Source: an uncultured Acidobacteriaceae bacterium
GTDB taxonomy: Bacteria > Acidobacteriota > Terriglobia > Terriglobales > Acidobacteriaceae
Reading direction: 5' to 3'
DNA length: 64,000 nt
Assembly (NCBI GenBank): GCA_903849645.1
Contig: CAINJJ010000017.1
Coordinates: 1 to 64,000 of the forward strand
Part shown: piece by piece, positions 15,714 to 23,711 of the stretch
Layout of the letters: each line of letters starts with the position of its first letter
How positions within the stretch are numbered: the first letter of the stretch is position 1
Position numbers and translations under genes: made by a program
Notes under the pieces: model-generated
Databases searched by the model: none
Told to the model about the DNA's origin: nothing
What the model saw: the letters and a program-made list of their open reading frames with translations, nothing else

Positions 15714-16763
15714 TCAGCCCCCGGTCTGAATCTGCACCAGCTCCGGCGTCGCTTCCTGCGGTCCAGGGCAACCCGGCGACACAATCCGCTTTTGCGGCGC
15801 GCGCCAGTGGTCGATGTAGCTGATCTTGTGCACGCACCCGATCGTGCAATGCGGCGCGCAGCTCTTGCCCGTCAAAAACTCCCGCTTCACGTCCCGCGTC
15901 GTGTACTCGGCAATGGGCGTTCCAGGATACCCGCGCTGCTGCGAACAGTAGTGCACCAGCCCGTTTTCGCAAACGTAAAGGTACCGCGAACCCGCCCGGC
16001 AGCGCCAGTCGTTCGGCTGCCCCTCGGCAATCGCCGCCTGGAAATCGTCGAACCGCGAATAGTTCGTCTTCTTCCGGTTCGTCATCTCGTAGTACACCCT
16101 GGCCTCATCCTCCTTGAGCGGCTTCAGTTGCCCGCTCCCGTCGTGGATGATCCCAATCGTCGTCTCAAACCCCAGCGCCAGCGCGCGCCTGCCAATCACC
16201 AGCGCGTCGTTCGGATTCTTGAAGCCCCCGCCCACCACCGAGTTGATGTTCACGTGGAACTCGGCATACTGCGCCAGCATCTCCAGCTTCTTGTCCAGCA
16301 CCTTCAGGCTCTTCTTCGATACCTCGTCGGGCTCCAGGTTGTCGATCGAGATCTGCATGTGGTCCAGCCCGGCGGCGTTCAGCCGTTGAATCCGCTCCAC
16401 GTTCAGCAGGTACCCGTTCGTGATCATCCCGGCAATCGCGCCCGTGCCCCGCATCCGCCGGATAATCTCGTCCAAATGCGGATGGGTCAGCGGCTCCCCG
16501 CCCGAGATGCCGATCATCGCCGTCCCCAGCCGTCCCAGGTGGTCGATGCGCCGGTACATCTCCTCCAGCGGCACCGGTTCGGAGACCTTGTCGTACTCGT
16601 TGCAGTAGCCGCACGAAAGGTTGCAAAAACGCGCCGGCACAATCTGCGCCAGCACCGGGTGGCTCGTATTGGCCAGCGCCCGCGCCACCATCGCCAGCTC
16701 GCGCACCTTGCGGGTACCCGCAATCCATCGTCCGCGCAATGTCTTCTTCAGGGGAATCGCCAT
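15714..16763 (-). CDS. Radical SAM protein with extra C-terminal cysteine cluster
   Basis: A 349-residue radical SAM enzyme. The [4Fe-4S]-SAM motif is C47-x3-C51-x2-C54 (FCNLSCGYC), followed by the glycine motif GISGGEPLTHPHLD and an ITNGYLL strand. The C-terminal part has more cysteines (CRAGSRYLYVCENGLVHYCS and CAPHCTIGC), suggesting a SPASM-like auxiliary cluster domain. I cannot name the reaction: no precursor peptide or pathway neighbour is visible. It lies 55 bases downstream of the vapC-like gene on the same strand and could be read from its promoter. The 90-bp tandem repeat abuts its 3' end. Confidence 0.88.
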   Translation of the reverse strand: MAIPLKKTLRGRWIAGTRKVRELAMVARALANTSHPVLAQIVPARFCNLSCGYCNEYDKVSEPVPLEEMYRRIDHLGRLGTAMIGISGGEPLTHPHLDEIIRRMRGTGAIAGMITNGYLLNVERIQRLNAAGLDHMQISIDNLEPDEVSKKSLKVLDKKLEMLAQYAEFHVNINSVVGGGFKNPNDALVIGRRALALGFETTIGIIHDGSGQLKPLKEDEARVYYEMTNRKKTNYSRFDDFQAAIAEGQPNDWRCRAGSRYLYVCENGLVHYCSQQRGYPGTPIAEYTTRDVKREFLTGKSCAPHCTIGCVHKISYIDHWRAPQKRIVSPGCPGPQEATPELVQIQTGG

Positions 16764-16818
16764 CTCTTCTATTCAATCACAGTCCAGGCTGGAAGCCCCA
16801 CCGGAGGGGGCAGGGGGA

Positions 16819-17280
16819 CTATGGCGTACTTTGAAGGATGGCGTCCAGCAAAGGATGCGGCGTTGCGGCGAAGGGGTTTGCGACGGTGACTCCGGTCCAG
16901 GTAAACCCGTCCTGCATATCTTCCGAAAGAAGCAGGCGGCAGCCGGCCTCCGCTGCCGCAGCCAGAATAACCGAATCCCATATTCCAAGCCGATGCTGGG
17001 AAGCCAAATCGGTAGCGGCGATTACGACCTTCGCCGTAGTGTCCGTTACGTCATACGAATCGCTCCAACTGAGAACGGAGGAACGAGCCTCTTCAGGGGA
17101 CCGCACCGCTTTTCTCACAAGGACGTTGAATAATTCGCCCAAAGTCTGGGCAGGCAACACAATCAAATCCTGTGGAAGCTTCTGCATCAGTTCAAGCGTA
17201 GCTTGTTTCTTGATGAGCCCGTTCAGTCCCTCGGCATAGACCAGGATGTTGGTGTCCAGCGCAACTCTCATTGTGTTCAT
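16819..17280 (-). CDS. vapC: PIN-domain ribonuclease toxin (VapC-like)
   Basis: The 153-residue product is a PIN-domain toxin of the VapC type, expected to cleave RNA with Mg2+ at a cluster of acids. Visible are D9 in MRVALDTNILVYAE, the Glu in TLGELFNVL, the Asp in GIWDSVIL and the acids in LSEDMQDG. ATG at 17280 overlaps the antitoxin stop (ATGA), a classical sign of translational coupling. The antitoxin gene lies directly upstream, and a promoter with an inverted-repeat operator precedes it. Confidence 0.9.
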   Translation of the reverse strand: MNTMRVALDTNILVYAEGLNGLIKKQATLELMQKLPQDLIVLPAQTLGELFNVLVRKAVRSPEEARSSVLSWSDSYDVTDTTAKVVIAATDLASQHRLGIWDSVILAAAAEAGCRLLLSEDMQDGFTWTGVTVANPFAATPHPLLDAILQSTP

Positions 17281-17516
17281 CGTGAGTACATCTCTTCTCG
17301 CGTCCAAGAGCCGATTTCCATCACAGGCTGGGCCTCCAGTCTTGCCAGCAGCAACGATCGCGCCTTTTTCGCGAGATGACTACTCGCCGCAATCGGCGCG
17401 AACTTAGCAACCGGAGTTCCGTGACTGGTCACGATGTAGCTGTTGCCCTTCTTGACACCCTGCAAGAGCTGGGAGAATTCACGGTTGGCATCCGCGGCCG
17501 AGATAGCCTTTTCCAT
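17277..17516 (-). CDS. vapB: Phd/YefM-type antitoxin paired with the VapC-like toxin
   Basis: Seventy-nine residues start at ATG 17516 (MEKAISAADANREFSQLL), with GGAGG close upstream. The sequence has the Phd/YefM-fold pattern (AADANREFSQLLQGVKKG, then YIVTSHGTPVAKFAPI). The N-terminal half binds DNA in this family and the C-terminal tail, here with EIGSWTREEMYSR, wraps the toxin. The stop overlaps the toxin start. A longer in-frame start upstream is rejected because it would run through the operator. Confidence 0.88.
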   Translation of the reverse strand: MEKAISAADANREFSQLLQGVKKGNSYIVTSHGTPVAKFAPIAASSHLAKKARSLLLARLEAQPVMEIGSWTREEMYSR

Positions 17517-17531
17517 AGAACCTCCAGGTTC

Positions 17532-17570
17532 AGATGTAGTGATAATAACTACATCTATCTTTCCGGGCAA
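17532..17570 (-). promoter_or_regulatory. vapBC promoter with overlapping inverted-repeat operator
   Basis: A perfect 9-bp inverted repeat, AGATGTAGT (17532-17540) and ACTACATCT (17548-17556), is separated by seven bases. On the minus strand TTGCCC (17570-17565), 17 bases, then TATTAT (17547-17542) form a good sigma-70 promoter whose -10 sits between the operator arms. This is the layout expected for autorepression by the antitoxin complex. The antitoxin start is 16 bases downstream of the operator. Confidence 0.7.
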
Positions 17571-17705
17571 CTTCCAATTGTTGGGTTAAGCGAGACGAAT
17601 CGGTTTTCAGCTTTTCGTTCTGGTTCGAACTCCAGAGAAAACTGGGAGAATCTCCCTTCAAACTCTTGATTATTACGCTCATAAGCGCCGATCTTCCAGA
17701 AGCAG

Positions 17706-17741
17706 AAAAAGCGCCATCCGGAGCTCCGGAGACGCTTTTTT
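17706..17741 (-). terminator. Terminator downstream of the PDZ-protein gene
   Basis: AAAAAGCG ... TCCGGA-GC-TCCGGA ... CGCTTTTTT forms a hairpin with A and T tracts on both sides, so it can work in either direction. It lies 22 bases past the stop of the minus-strand PDZ gene. Confidence 0.75.
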
Positions 17742-17762
17742 GCCTTTCAAAATCCGCTCTTC

Positions 17763-18923
17763 TCAGGCGTGATCGCCAAAACCCAGCGCCTTCAGCTCCT
17801 CCATCTGCCGCTTCAGCTCTTCCATCTGCTTCGGGTCCACCTTGAACTGCTCCAGCTTCAGATTCTCCGGCTTGAAGTTCTTGCGGAACTCCTCCATCTG
17901 CCGCTTCAGTTCGTCCACCTGCCTGGGGTCCAGCTTGAACTCCTCCGTCTTGCCGTCGCCGCGCAGTGCGTCCAGCCCAGCGGCGCCCTCGCCGGCGACC
18001 CCCTGCATCACCTCGGCCACCAGCGGCGCCGCATCCGGGCAAAGCTCCTCAAGTTCCAGCGCTCCATGGTGCTTGGAGTCCACCTGCAGCGTCAGGTTCT
18101 GCTGCTTCCTGTCCCGCAGCACCGTCACCTGCACCGGCTTGCCCTGGTTGGCGTGCAGCGCCCGCTCCCAGTCCGCCAGCGTCTTGATCGGCTCCGTGCC
18201 CACCTTCAAGATCACGTCAAACGCCTTCAGCCCCGCCGTGGCCGCCTCGCTCTTGCGCGCCACCTGTTTGACCATCAGCCCTGACGCCACCCCAAAATAC
18301 TCCGCCATCTGCGATGTCAGCGGCTCCACCAGAGCGCCCACGTTCAGCGTGCTGCCAAAGAACGGCAGGTGAAACCCGCCCGGCATCGGCGCGTCGCCGC
18401 CTCCGGCCAGAATCCCCATTCCCGGCGACTGCACAAACACATCGTTGCCGGTCCCGATCTTGTTCCAGACGTCATGCTCCATGACGCGGCGGTCTGCCAG
18501 CTCCACGGCCATGGTCTGCGTGTTGCCGTCGCGGCTCACCAGCAGGCTCACCTTCCGCCCCGCGGGAATCTCGCGCAGCATCCGGCGCAGTTGCTCCGCG
18601 CCCTCCACCGTCTGCCCGTTCAACTGCAGCACCACGTCGTTGACCTTGAGCCCGGTCTTGCCCGCCGGCGCGTCGTGGTCGATCAGCGTGATGATGGCCC
18701 CGCGCACATCCCTCAGCTTGAGCGCCTGCGCCTTCTCCTGGTCCACGTCGGCCAGGTCCACGCCCAGGTAGCCCTGCGAGCTCGAGTGAAGCAGCAGAGG
18801 GCTCGGCTCCTCCACCAGTTGCACCAGTCCGCGTCCCTGCGCCATGGCCGCCAAAGGCGCAAGCGCCAATCCAACCGCCAGCCCCAGCCCAAGACTCCCG
18901 ATCGGCCCCATCCAGTGTTTCAT
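17763..18923 (-). CDS. Exported two-PDZ-domain protein with duplicated charged C-terminal helix
   Basis: The 386-residue product has a signal peptide (to AAMAQ), PDZ domain 1 at about residues 50-137 (GYLGVDLADV ... PAGKTGLKVNDVVLQLNGQT) and PDZ domain 2 at about 190-285 (GLMVKQVARKSEAATAGLKA). The tail at about 330-386 contains a repeated unit, DPRQVDELKRQMEEFRK then DPKQMEELKRQMEELKA, probably a coiled coil. No protease domain is present. AGGAG lies nine bases before ATG. The gene follows the sigma and anti-sigma genes in one operon, so a role in envelope-stress sensing, for example presenting or binding misfolded proteins, is plausible but unproved. Confidence 0.88.
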   Translation of the reverse strand: MKHWMGPIGSLGLGLAVGLALAPLAAMAQGRGLVQLVEEPSPLLLHSSSQGYLGVDLADVDQEKAQALKLRDVRGAIITLIDHDAPAGKTGLKVNDVVLQLNGQTVEGAEQLRRMLREIPAGRKVSLLVSRDGNTQTMAVELADRRVMEHDVWNKIGTGNDVFVQSPGMGILAGGGDAPMPGGFHLPFFGSTLNVGALVEPLTSQMAEYFGVASGLMVKQVARKSEAATAGLKAFDVILKVGTEPIKTLADWERALHANQGKPVQVTVLRDRKQQNLTLQVDSKHHGALELEELCPDAAPLVAEVMQGVAGEGAAGLDALRGDGKTEEFKLDPRQVDELKRQMEEFRKNFKPENLKLEQFKVDPKQMEELKRQMEELKALGFGDHA

Positions 18924-18998
18924 CGCTTCTTCTCCTGCTACGGCTCTGTCCCGGCCCGCACTCTGTTGACGATGCGTCTGCCCGAAGGTGAGTGACGC

Positions 18999-19994
18999 CT
19001 ACTGAATCTCCGGCACCCGGCTCAACACCTGCCGGGAGACCGTCCGGATATGCGGATTCCGGTCCGAATTGGAGACAGAAAACAGCACCTGCCGCACGCT
19101 CGTATCGGCCTGCACCGGCTCCAGGATGTTGATGGCGGCCGTGCGAATCCGCGGGTCGCCGTCGTTCATCAGCGCCTCCAGCACAGCGTCCCGCACCCGC
19201 ACATCCTCCGCCACATAAGGCTCCAGCCCCTGCAGCGCCTTCTCCCGCACGCCCTCGTTCTTGTCGTAGCGCAGCACCACCATCAGCGCGTCGCGGATGC
19301 CCTCGGCCTGGCACCCATGCCCGGCGCGGCACTCGGCCGCCATCAGCCCCACCGAGTCGTCCCGCACCCCCGCCGACGCCGAGTTCTCGCTCGCCACCAT
19401 CAGCAGTTGCCGGATCGCCGGATCGTCCAGCTTGCCCCGCAGGCTCTGCGGAACCACCTGGTTGTAGCGCACCTCCACCATCTCGCTGTTCGGCTGGCGG
19501 ACAATGCTGGATATGTTGGCAATCTCCGGCGCGCCCGCCTGGGCCTTCGCTTCCGGTTCCTGCTGCGGAGACGCCGGGTGCGCGGTCCCTTGCGCCACGG
19601 TGTCGGCATGCACTATGCGGCTCTGCGCCACGTGGTAGCCGCCCAGCGCGCCGGCTCCCGCGCCCGCCGCCAGCAGCAGGCACGCCGCCACCGGCGCCGC
19701 CTGCAGGCTGGCAAAGTTGTTCACCATCCGCTGGGCCAGCCGCTCATACCAGCGCCTGGGAGGGAGCGCGTCCAGCGCCTCTTCCAAACGCATCCGCGAC
19801 CGCGCCAGCAGATTCGCGTCCGGCTCCACCACCGGATGCGCCCCCGCCAGCACCATCAGCGCCCGCAACTGCTCCTGCTCTCCGTGGCACTCCGGGCAGC
19901 CGGTCACATGCCGCTCCAACTCATGCATCAGTTCGTCAGGCAACTCAGCGTAGGCCGCTGTCACCATCCGTTCATGCGCCAATTCACAATTCAT
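18999..19994 (-). CDS. Zinc-finger anti-sigma factor with periplasmic HEAT-like repeats
   Basis: The 331-residue product begins with an anti-sigma zinc-binding module: C3, then H29 and CPEC at 33-36 (HVTGCPEC). A single transmembrane helix follows near residues 97-118 (PVAACLLLAAGAGAGALGGY). The large C-terminal part contains HEAT-like helical repeats (GIRDALMVVLRYDKNEGVRE, VRDAVLEALMNDGDPRIRTA, TSVRQVLFSVSNSDRNPHIR). This suggests a membrane anti-sigma factor whose extracytoplasmic repeat domain receives the signal. It lies 83 bases after the sigma gene and 75 before the PDZ gene. Confidence 0.87.
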   Translation of the reverse strand: MNCELAHERMVTAAYAELPDELMHELERHVTGCPECHGEQEQLRALMVLAGAHPVVEPDANLLARSRMRLEEALDALPPRRWYERLAQRMVNNFASLQAAPVAACLLLAAGAGAGALGGYHVAQSRIVHADTVAQGTAHPASPQQEPEAKAQAGAPEIANISSIVRQPNSEMVEVRYNQVVPQSLRGKLDDPAIRQLLMVASENSASAGVRDDSVGLMAAECRAGHGCQAEGIRDALMVVLRYDKNEGVREKALQGLEPYVAEDVRVRDAVLEALMNDGDPRIRTAAINILEPVQADTSVRQVLFSVSNSDRNPHIRTVSRQVLSRVPEIQ

Positions 19995-20077
19995 GGGTAC
20001 GTCCTTCCAGCCTCAAAAGAACCTTTCTCTGCGCGCCGCAAAACATCCGCATCCCCTGGGGGGATTGCCTGCCGCGC

Positions 20078-20806
20078 TTAACGCACACCCGCCAGTTGCG
20101 CCCTCAGCTTCTTGGTAGCCCTGAAAAGCGTATTCTTGGCGGTTTCTTCCGTCGTATTCAACATCTCTCCGATGGTGCGCAGGCGGAGTCCCTGGTAGTG
20201 CTTCAGTTCAAAAACCATCCGCTCCCGCGGCGTCAGCTTGCCCAGCGCCAGTTGAATCCGCTCGCCCAGCACCTTGCGGTCCAGTTCCTTGCCGGGGTTT
20301 GAAAACGACCGGTCGTCACTCACCGAGGCCAGCAGGTCAATCTCGTCTCCGGAGTGGTCCAGAATGACGGAGTGGTCCTCGCGCCGCGTCTTCCGCCGCC
20401 GCAACTGGTCCAGGCACAGGTTGGTCACAATCCGGTAAATCCAGGTGTAAAACGAGCACTCGAACCGGAAGTTCCCCAGGTACCGGTACGCCTTCAGGAA
20501 GGCTTCCTGGTAAATATCCTCCGCATCGTGCTCCGAGCCCGTCAGGTGCAGGGCCAGCCGCAGAACCTGCTGCTCATACTGCCGCACCAGCGTGTCAAAC
20601 GCAGCCCGCGAGCCCGCCTGCGCCTCCCGAATCAGCTCCATCTCCGGGGCGCGCGCCTGTGCCCGCTCTTCCGCGGTCTTGGGTCCGTTGATTGCCCTGC
20701 TCGCAGCCATACCTGGGGAGGATTGTACCCTCCGCGCAGCCGGCCAGGCTGAACTTCCCGCAACCGCGGCCGTGGAATTGGGGTAAATCAATGCATCCGT
20801 TGCCAT
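20078..20806 (-). CDS. ECF-type RNA polymerase sigma factor (RpoE-like)
   Basis: A 242-residue sigma-70 family member with region 2 (AFDTLVRQYEQQVLRLALHL, then DAEDIYQEAFLKAYRYL and FYTWIYRIVTNLCLDQLRRR) and region 4 (LTPRERMVFELKHYQGLRLR ... TTEETAKNTLFRATKKLR). The longer open frame overlaps the divergent RNase H gene; ATG 20806 with a GGAG site is the sensible start and leaves a 126-base divergent promoter region. The N-terminal extension of about 55 residues before region 2 is longer than usual. The anti-sigma factor is encoded next. Confidence 0.93.
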   Translation of the reverse strand: MATDALIYPNSTAAVAGSSAWPAARRVQSSPGMAASRAINGPKTAEERAQARAPEMELIREAQAGSRAAFDTLVRQYEQQVLRLALHLTGSEHDAEDIYQEAFLKAYRYLGNFRFECSFYTWIYRIVTNLCLDQLRRRKTRREDHSVILDHSGDEIDLLASVSDDRSFSNPGKELDRKVLGERIQLALGKLTPRERMVFELKHYQGLRLRTIGEMLNTTEETAKNTLFRATKKLRAQLAGVR

Positions 20807-20932
20807 CGAGTCTCCGCTCCGGGGGAAAGGGAAATGTCCGTACTGCGATAGACGCGAATCGCCAAAGGAGGTAAGCAGTCTGGAAGTCGGGCGGCCACAA
20901 ATCGCGCCCCAGGCCCGGTACACTGGAATGCG

Positions 20933-21655
20933 ATGAACGGAAACCTCTTTGAACCCGCAGCCCCTGAGACCGCCAGCGACTGGCTCACCGCCCACTGCGA
21001 TGGCGGCTCCCGCGGCAATCCCGGCCCCTCCGGCTACGGCGCCGTCATTGAAGACTCCAGGGGCCGCACCGTCGCTGAACTCAGCGAGTTTCTCGGCATC
21101 CAGACCAACAACTACGCCGAATACTCCGGCCTCCTCGCCGTCCTTCGCTGGGCCATTGAAAACAACGCCCCCCGCCTCCGCGTCGTCTCCGACTCAGAAC
21201 TCATGGTCAAACAGATGCAGGGCAAATACGCGGTCAAGAGCCCTGTTCTGCTGCCCCTCTTCCAGGAGGCAAAGAAGCTCGCCCGGCGCATCGACGCCTT
21301 CGAGATGCGCCACACCCTCCGCGGCGGCAACAAGGTCGCCGACCGCCTCGCCAACGAAGCCATGGACAAGGGAATGGGAAGGACTCCAGCAAGCGGCGCC
21401 GGCGGAGTGAGCGGAGTTGCCGGAGTGAGCAACGCGGCAGCCCGCCCCTACGGCAGGCTCGAAACCACGCCCGCCCCGCGCCCGACCCCAATCCAGCCCG
21501 CCAAGCCGGCTGCCCCCGGTCCCTCGCCTTTGGGAACCCGGGATACCAAAAAACCCGCCCGCCAGGTCCTCGAAGGCTACGTCAAAGGTGGCGTCGTCCA
21601 CCTCCTCGAAGGCGAACTCCCCGACGGCATCTTCGTCAAAGTCACCTGGGAATAG
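20933..21655 (+). CDS. RNase H-like ribonuclease with C-terminal extension
   Basis: A type-1 RNase H fold that cleaves RNA in RNA-DNA hybrids. The catalytic acids are visible: D23 (HCDGGSRGNPG), E63 (NNYAEYSGLL), D87 (VSDSELM) and D137 (KVADRLANEAM), the pattern of the compact RNase HI branch. Residues about 145-210 form a low-complexity Ala/Gly/Pro linker that includes a translated palindromic repeat. A small C-terminal beta-rich module follows (VLEGYVKGGVVHLLEGELPD), resembling the short stretches seen in antitoxin-like or DUF104-type proteins, though I would not assign it. The protein is longer than the usual 150 residues. It is divergent from the sigma gene. Confidence 0.88.
   Translation: MNGNLFEPAAPETASDWLTAHCDGGSRGNPGPSGYGAVIEDSRGRTVAELSEFLGIQTNNYAEYSGLLAVLRWAIENNAPRLRVVSDSELMVKQMQGKYAVKSPVLLPLFQEAKKLARRIDAFEMRHTLRGGNKVADRLANEAMDKGMGRTPASGAGGVSGVAGVSNAAARPYGRLETTPAPRPTPIQPAKPAAPGPSPLGTRDTKKPARQVLEGYVKGGVVHLLEGELPDGIFVKVTWE
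21508..21547. repeat. Palindromic repeat inside the RNase H linker
   Basis: GGCTGCCCCCGGTCCC and TGGGAACCCGGGATACC pair with small mismatches around CTCGCCT. It belongs to the same family as the units at 5822, 15531 and 15621. It is translated in frame as AAPGPSPLGTRDT. Confidence 0.5.
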
Positions 21656-21684
21656 ACCGACCGGCACCCATCCAGCGCGAAAGC

Positions 21685-21724
21685 CCAGTCCCTGATCTCT
21701 GATCCCTGACCCCTGATCCCTGTC
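21685..21724 (-). repeat. Heptad tandem repeat directly after the zwf stop codon
   Basis: Read on the minus strand, five units of seven bases (CAGGGAT, CAGGGGT, CAGGGAT, CAGAGAT, CAGGGAC) begin three bases after the TAG of zwf. The same arrangement follows tkt, ahpC and a propeller lipoprotein gene. Confidence 0.8.
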
Positions 21725-23287
21725 CTACCCCTTGCGCCCCAGATCATTCCGCCACCAGTGGCCGCCCCGCCTCAGCAGTTCATCCGAGCACTCCGGCCCC
21801 CACGAGCCCGCTTCGTAATTCGGAAACGTCTCCGGCTTCTTCGCCGCCCAAGCCTCCAGAATCGGCGTATACAGCGCCCAGTTTGTCTCCACCCCGTCGC
21901 GGTGCGAAAACAGAGTCTGCTCACCCAGCATCGCGTCCATCAGCAGCCGTTCATAGCCGTTCGCGGTCGACTTCCCAAACGCGGCGGCATAATCAAAATC
22001 CATATTCACCGGGCACACGTTCATATCCGGCGTGGTCGGCACCTTGGCCCCAAAGCGCAGTGCAATCCCCTCATCCGGCTGAATGCGAATCGTGAGCAGA
22101 TTGGGCTGAATCACCTGGCAGGCCGAGCTTGACGCCAGCCGGTCAAAGATCAGCAGCGGCGGCTGCTTGAACTGGATGCTGATCTCCGTCGCCCGCTTCT
22201 TCAGCCGCTTGCCCGCGCGCAGATAAAACGGCACCCCCGCCCAGCGCCAGTTCTCAATCTCCAGCCGCACCGCGGCATAGGTTTCGGTCCCCGACTCATG
22301 GCTCACCCGCTCTTCTTCGCGATAGCCCACCACCGTCTGCCCATCCACCGTGCCCGGCCCATATTGCCCACGAACCGCGTCCAGAATCGGAACGGAAGGA
22401 ATCGCCTGCCACACCTTCAGCTTCTCCCGCCTTACGCTCTCGGCCTCAAAGCTCGACGGCGGCTCCAGCGCCACCAGGCTCAGCAACTCCATCATGTGGT
22501 TTTGCACCACGTCGCGCAGCGCGCCCGCCTTCTCATAAAACGGCCCGCGACCCTCCACGCCAAGCGTCTCCGCCGCGGTAATCTGCACGTGGTCAATGTA
22601 GTTGCGGTTCCAGATCGGCTCAAAGATCCCGTTGGCAAAGCGGAAAACCAGGATGTTCTGCACCGTCTCCTTGCCCAGGTAGTGGTCGATGCGGAAGACC
22701 TGGCTCTCGTGAAACACCGCGTTCACCTGCCGGTTCAGCTCCCGCGCCGACTCCAGGTCGTGGCCAAAGGGCTTCTCGATCACCACTGAAGTCTTGCCGC
22801 CCTCCGCCTGCGCCAGGCCCTGCGCTCCCAGGTTTTCAATGATCCCGGCAAAAAACTCCGGAGCCGTAGCCAGGTAAAACAGCCGCTTGCCCCCGATGCC
22901 GCGCTCCTTCGCAATGCGTTCCAGTTCCACCTTCAAACCCGCGTAGTCGGTGGGATCGTCAAACCTCAGCGGAAAATAGCTGATCCGCTTCACAAAGTCG
23001 TCCAGCTTTGTCTCGCCCGCGTCCACATCCCCAAACTCGATAATCCCCGCCCGCATATCGGCCGCGAACTCATCCCCCAGCGGCCTCCGCGCCACGCCCA
23101 CAATCGCAAAGTTGGCCGGCAGCAGGCCGTTCTGCTCCAGGTGAAACAGGGCTGGCAGCAGCTTGCGCTTGGTCAGGTCGCCCGATGCCCCGAAGATCAC
23201 CATGATCCCCGCTTCGGGAATCCGCTCGCCGCCGTGGGGAACCTGGGATAGATCCTCCGGCCTTACACTCATCTGCACTGTCGCCAT
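21725..23287 (-). CDS. zwf: Glucose-6-phosphate 1-dehydrogenase
   Basis: It oxidises glucose 6-phosphate to 6-phosphogluconolactone with NADP+, the entry to the oxidative pentose-phosphate pathway. The 520 residues contain the nucleotide-binding start IFGASGDLTKRKLLPALFHL and the substrate and active-site motif RIDHYLGKETVQN, with the conserved His. ATG at 23287 has GGAGG nearby. It is divergent from gnd, with a 424-base spacer. No 6-phosphogluconolactonase gene is seen in the window. Confidence 0.97.
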   Translation of the reverse strand: MATVQMSVRPEDLSQVPHGGERIPEAGIMVIFGASGDLTKRKLLPALFHLEQNGLLPANFAIVGVARRPLGDEFAADMRAGIIEFGDVDAGETKLDDFVKRISYFPLRFDDPTDYAGLKVELERIAKERGIGGKRLFYLATAPEFFAGIIENLGAQGLAQAEGGKTSVVIEKPFGHDLESARELNRQVNAVFHESQVFRIDHYLGKETVQNILVFRFANGIFEPIWNRNYIDHVQITAAETLGVEGRGPFYEKAGALRDVVQNHMMELLSLVALEPPSSFEAESVRREKLKVWQAIPSVPILDAVRGQYGPGTVDGQTVVGYREEERVSHESGTETYAAVRLEIENWRWAGVPFYLRAGKRLKKRATEISIQFKQPPLLIFDRLASSSACQVIQPNLLTIRIQPDEGIALRFGAKVPTTPDMNVCPVNMDFDYAAAFGKSTANGYERLLMDAMLGEQTLFSHRDGVETNWALYTPILEAWAAKKPETFPNYEAGSWGPECSDELLRRGGHWWRNDLGRKG

Positions 23288-23383
23288 GCCTGCCTCCAGC
23301 GTCTCTGCCTGCGCGGATCCGCTAACTCGATGGGTTAGTCCTTGTCTAACTCGCGGCCGGCTCTGATTGCCACCGCGCGGTGG

Positions 23384-23420
23384 GAGTCAGGCCTTCAAAA
23401 GGGAGCGACTTCAGTCATGC
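23384..23420. repeat. Diverged partial copy of the two-hairpin repeat
   Basis: AGGGAGCGACTTCAGTCATG resembles the first hairpin of the repeats at 15421 and 23484 with several changes. The rest of the 23288-23711 spacer holds a full repeat copy and the gnd promoter; I see no gene. Confidence 0.4.
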
Positions 23421-23483
23421 TGCAAGGCCTCACAGGATCGATGAAGCACTACAGCCCGCGGAAGAAATCCATAGAAGCCATCG

Positions 23484-23556
23484 AAGTGTCAGGGCACGAC
23501 TTCAGTCGTGCCGCCAACGCTTATCAAATCAACCGGGCTTCAGCCCCTGCGGAAAG
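23484..23556. repeat. Two-hairpin interspersed repeat, copy 2
   Basis: The first 28 bases match copy 1 at 15421 (GTGTCAGGGCACGACTTCAG and on). The second hairpin is diverged (CGGGCTTCAGCCC), and the same TCAAATCA spacer motif is present. It lies in the zwf-gnd divergent region. Confidence 0.75.
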
Positions 23557-23657
23557 CGCATCAGGGACTCTGAACGCATAACATCCCATTTTCCGCAGCC
23601 CGTGGAGCCCAAGGGAAATGCTCTCTTCTCACTGCCCTGCGCGACGACCCGTCCTCG

Positions 23658-23688
23658 TTGACGAACGCCCGCCTCCCGCAGTGATAAT
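23658..23688 (+). promoter_or_regulatory. Candidate sigma-70 promoter of gnd
   Basis: TTGACG (23658-23663) and GATAAT (23683-23688) are separated by 19 bases, slightly long. The -10 lies 24 bases upstream of the gnd ATG. Confidence 0.5.
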
Positions 23689-23711
23689 ATCAGGGTGGCT
23701 TTGGAGAGGTT

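Noticed and set aside
15422..15823. Plus-strand frame through the repeat-rich spacer
   Set aside because: It consists of the two-hairpin repeat and the 90-bp duplication, then runs into the antisense of the radical SAM gene.
17600..17660. tRNA-like T-arm (CTGGTTCGAACTCCAG)
   Set aside because: The T-loop closing pair does not fit, and no acceptor, D or anticodon arms can be drawn around it.
23210..23260. A half-palindrome (GGGGAACCTGGGATAG) in the 5' end of zwf
   Set aside because: There is no matching left arm, and the residues fit a normal zwf N-terminus; probably coincidence.
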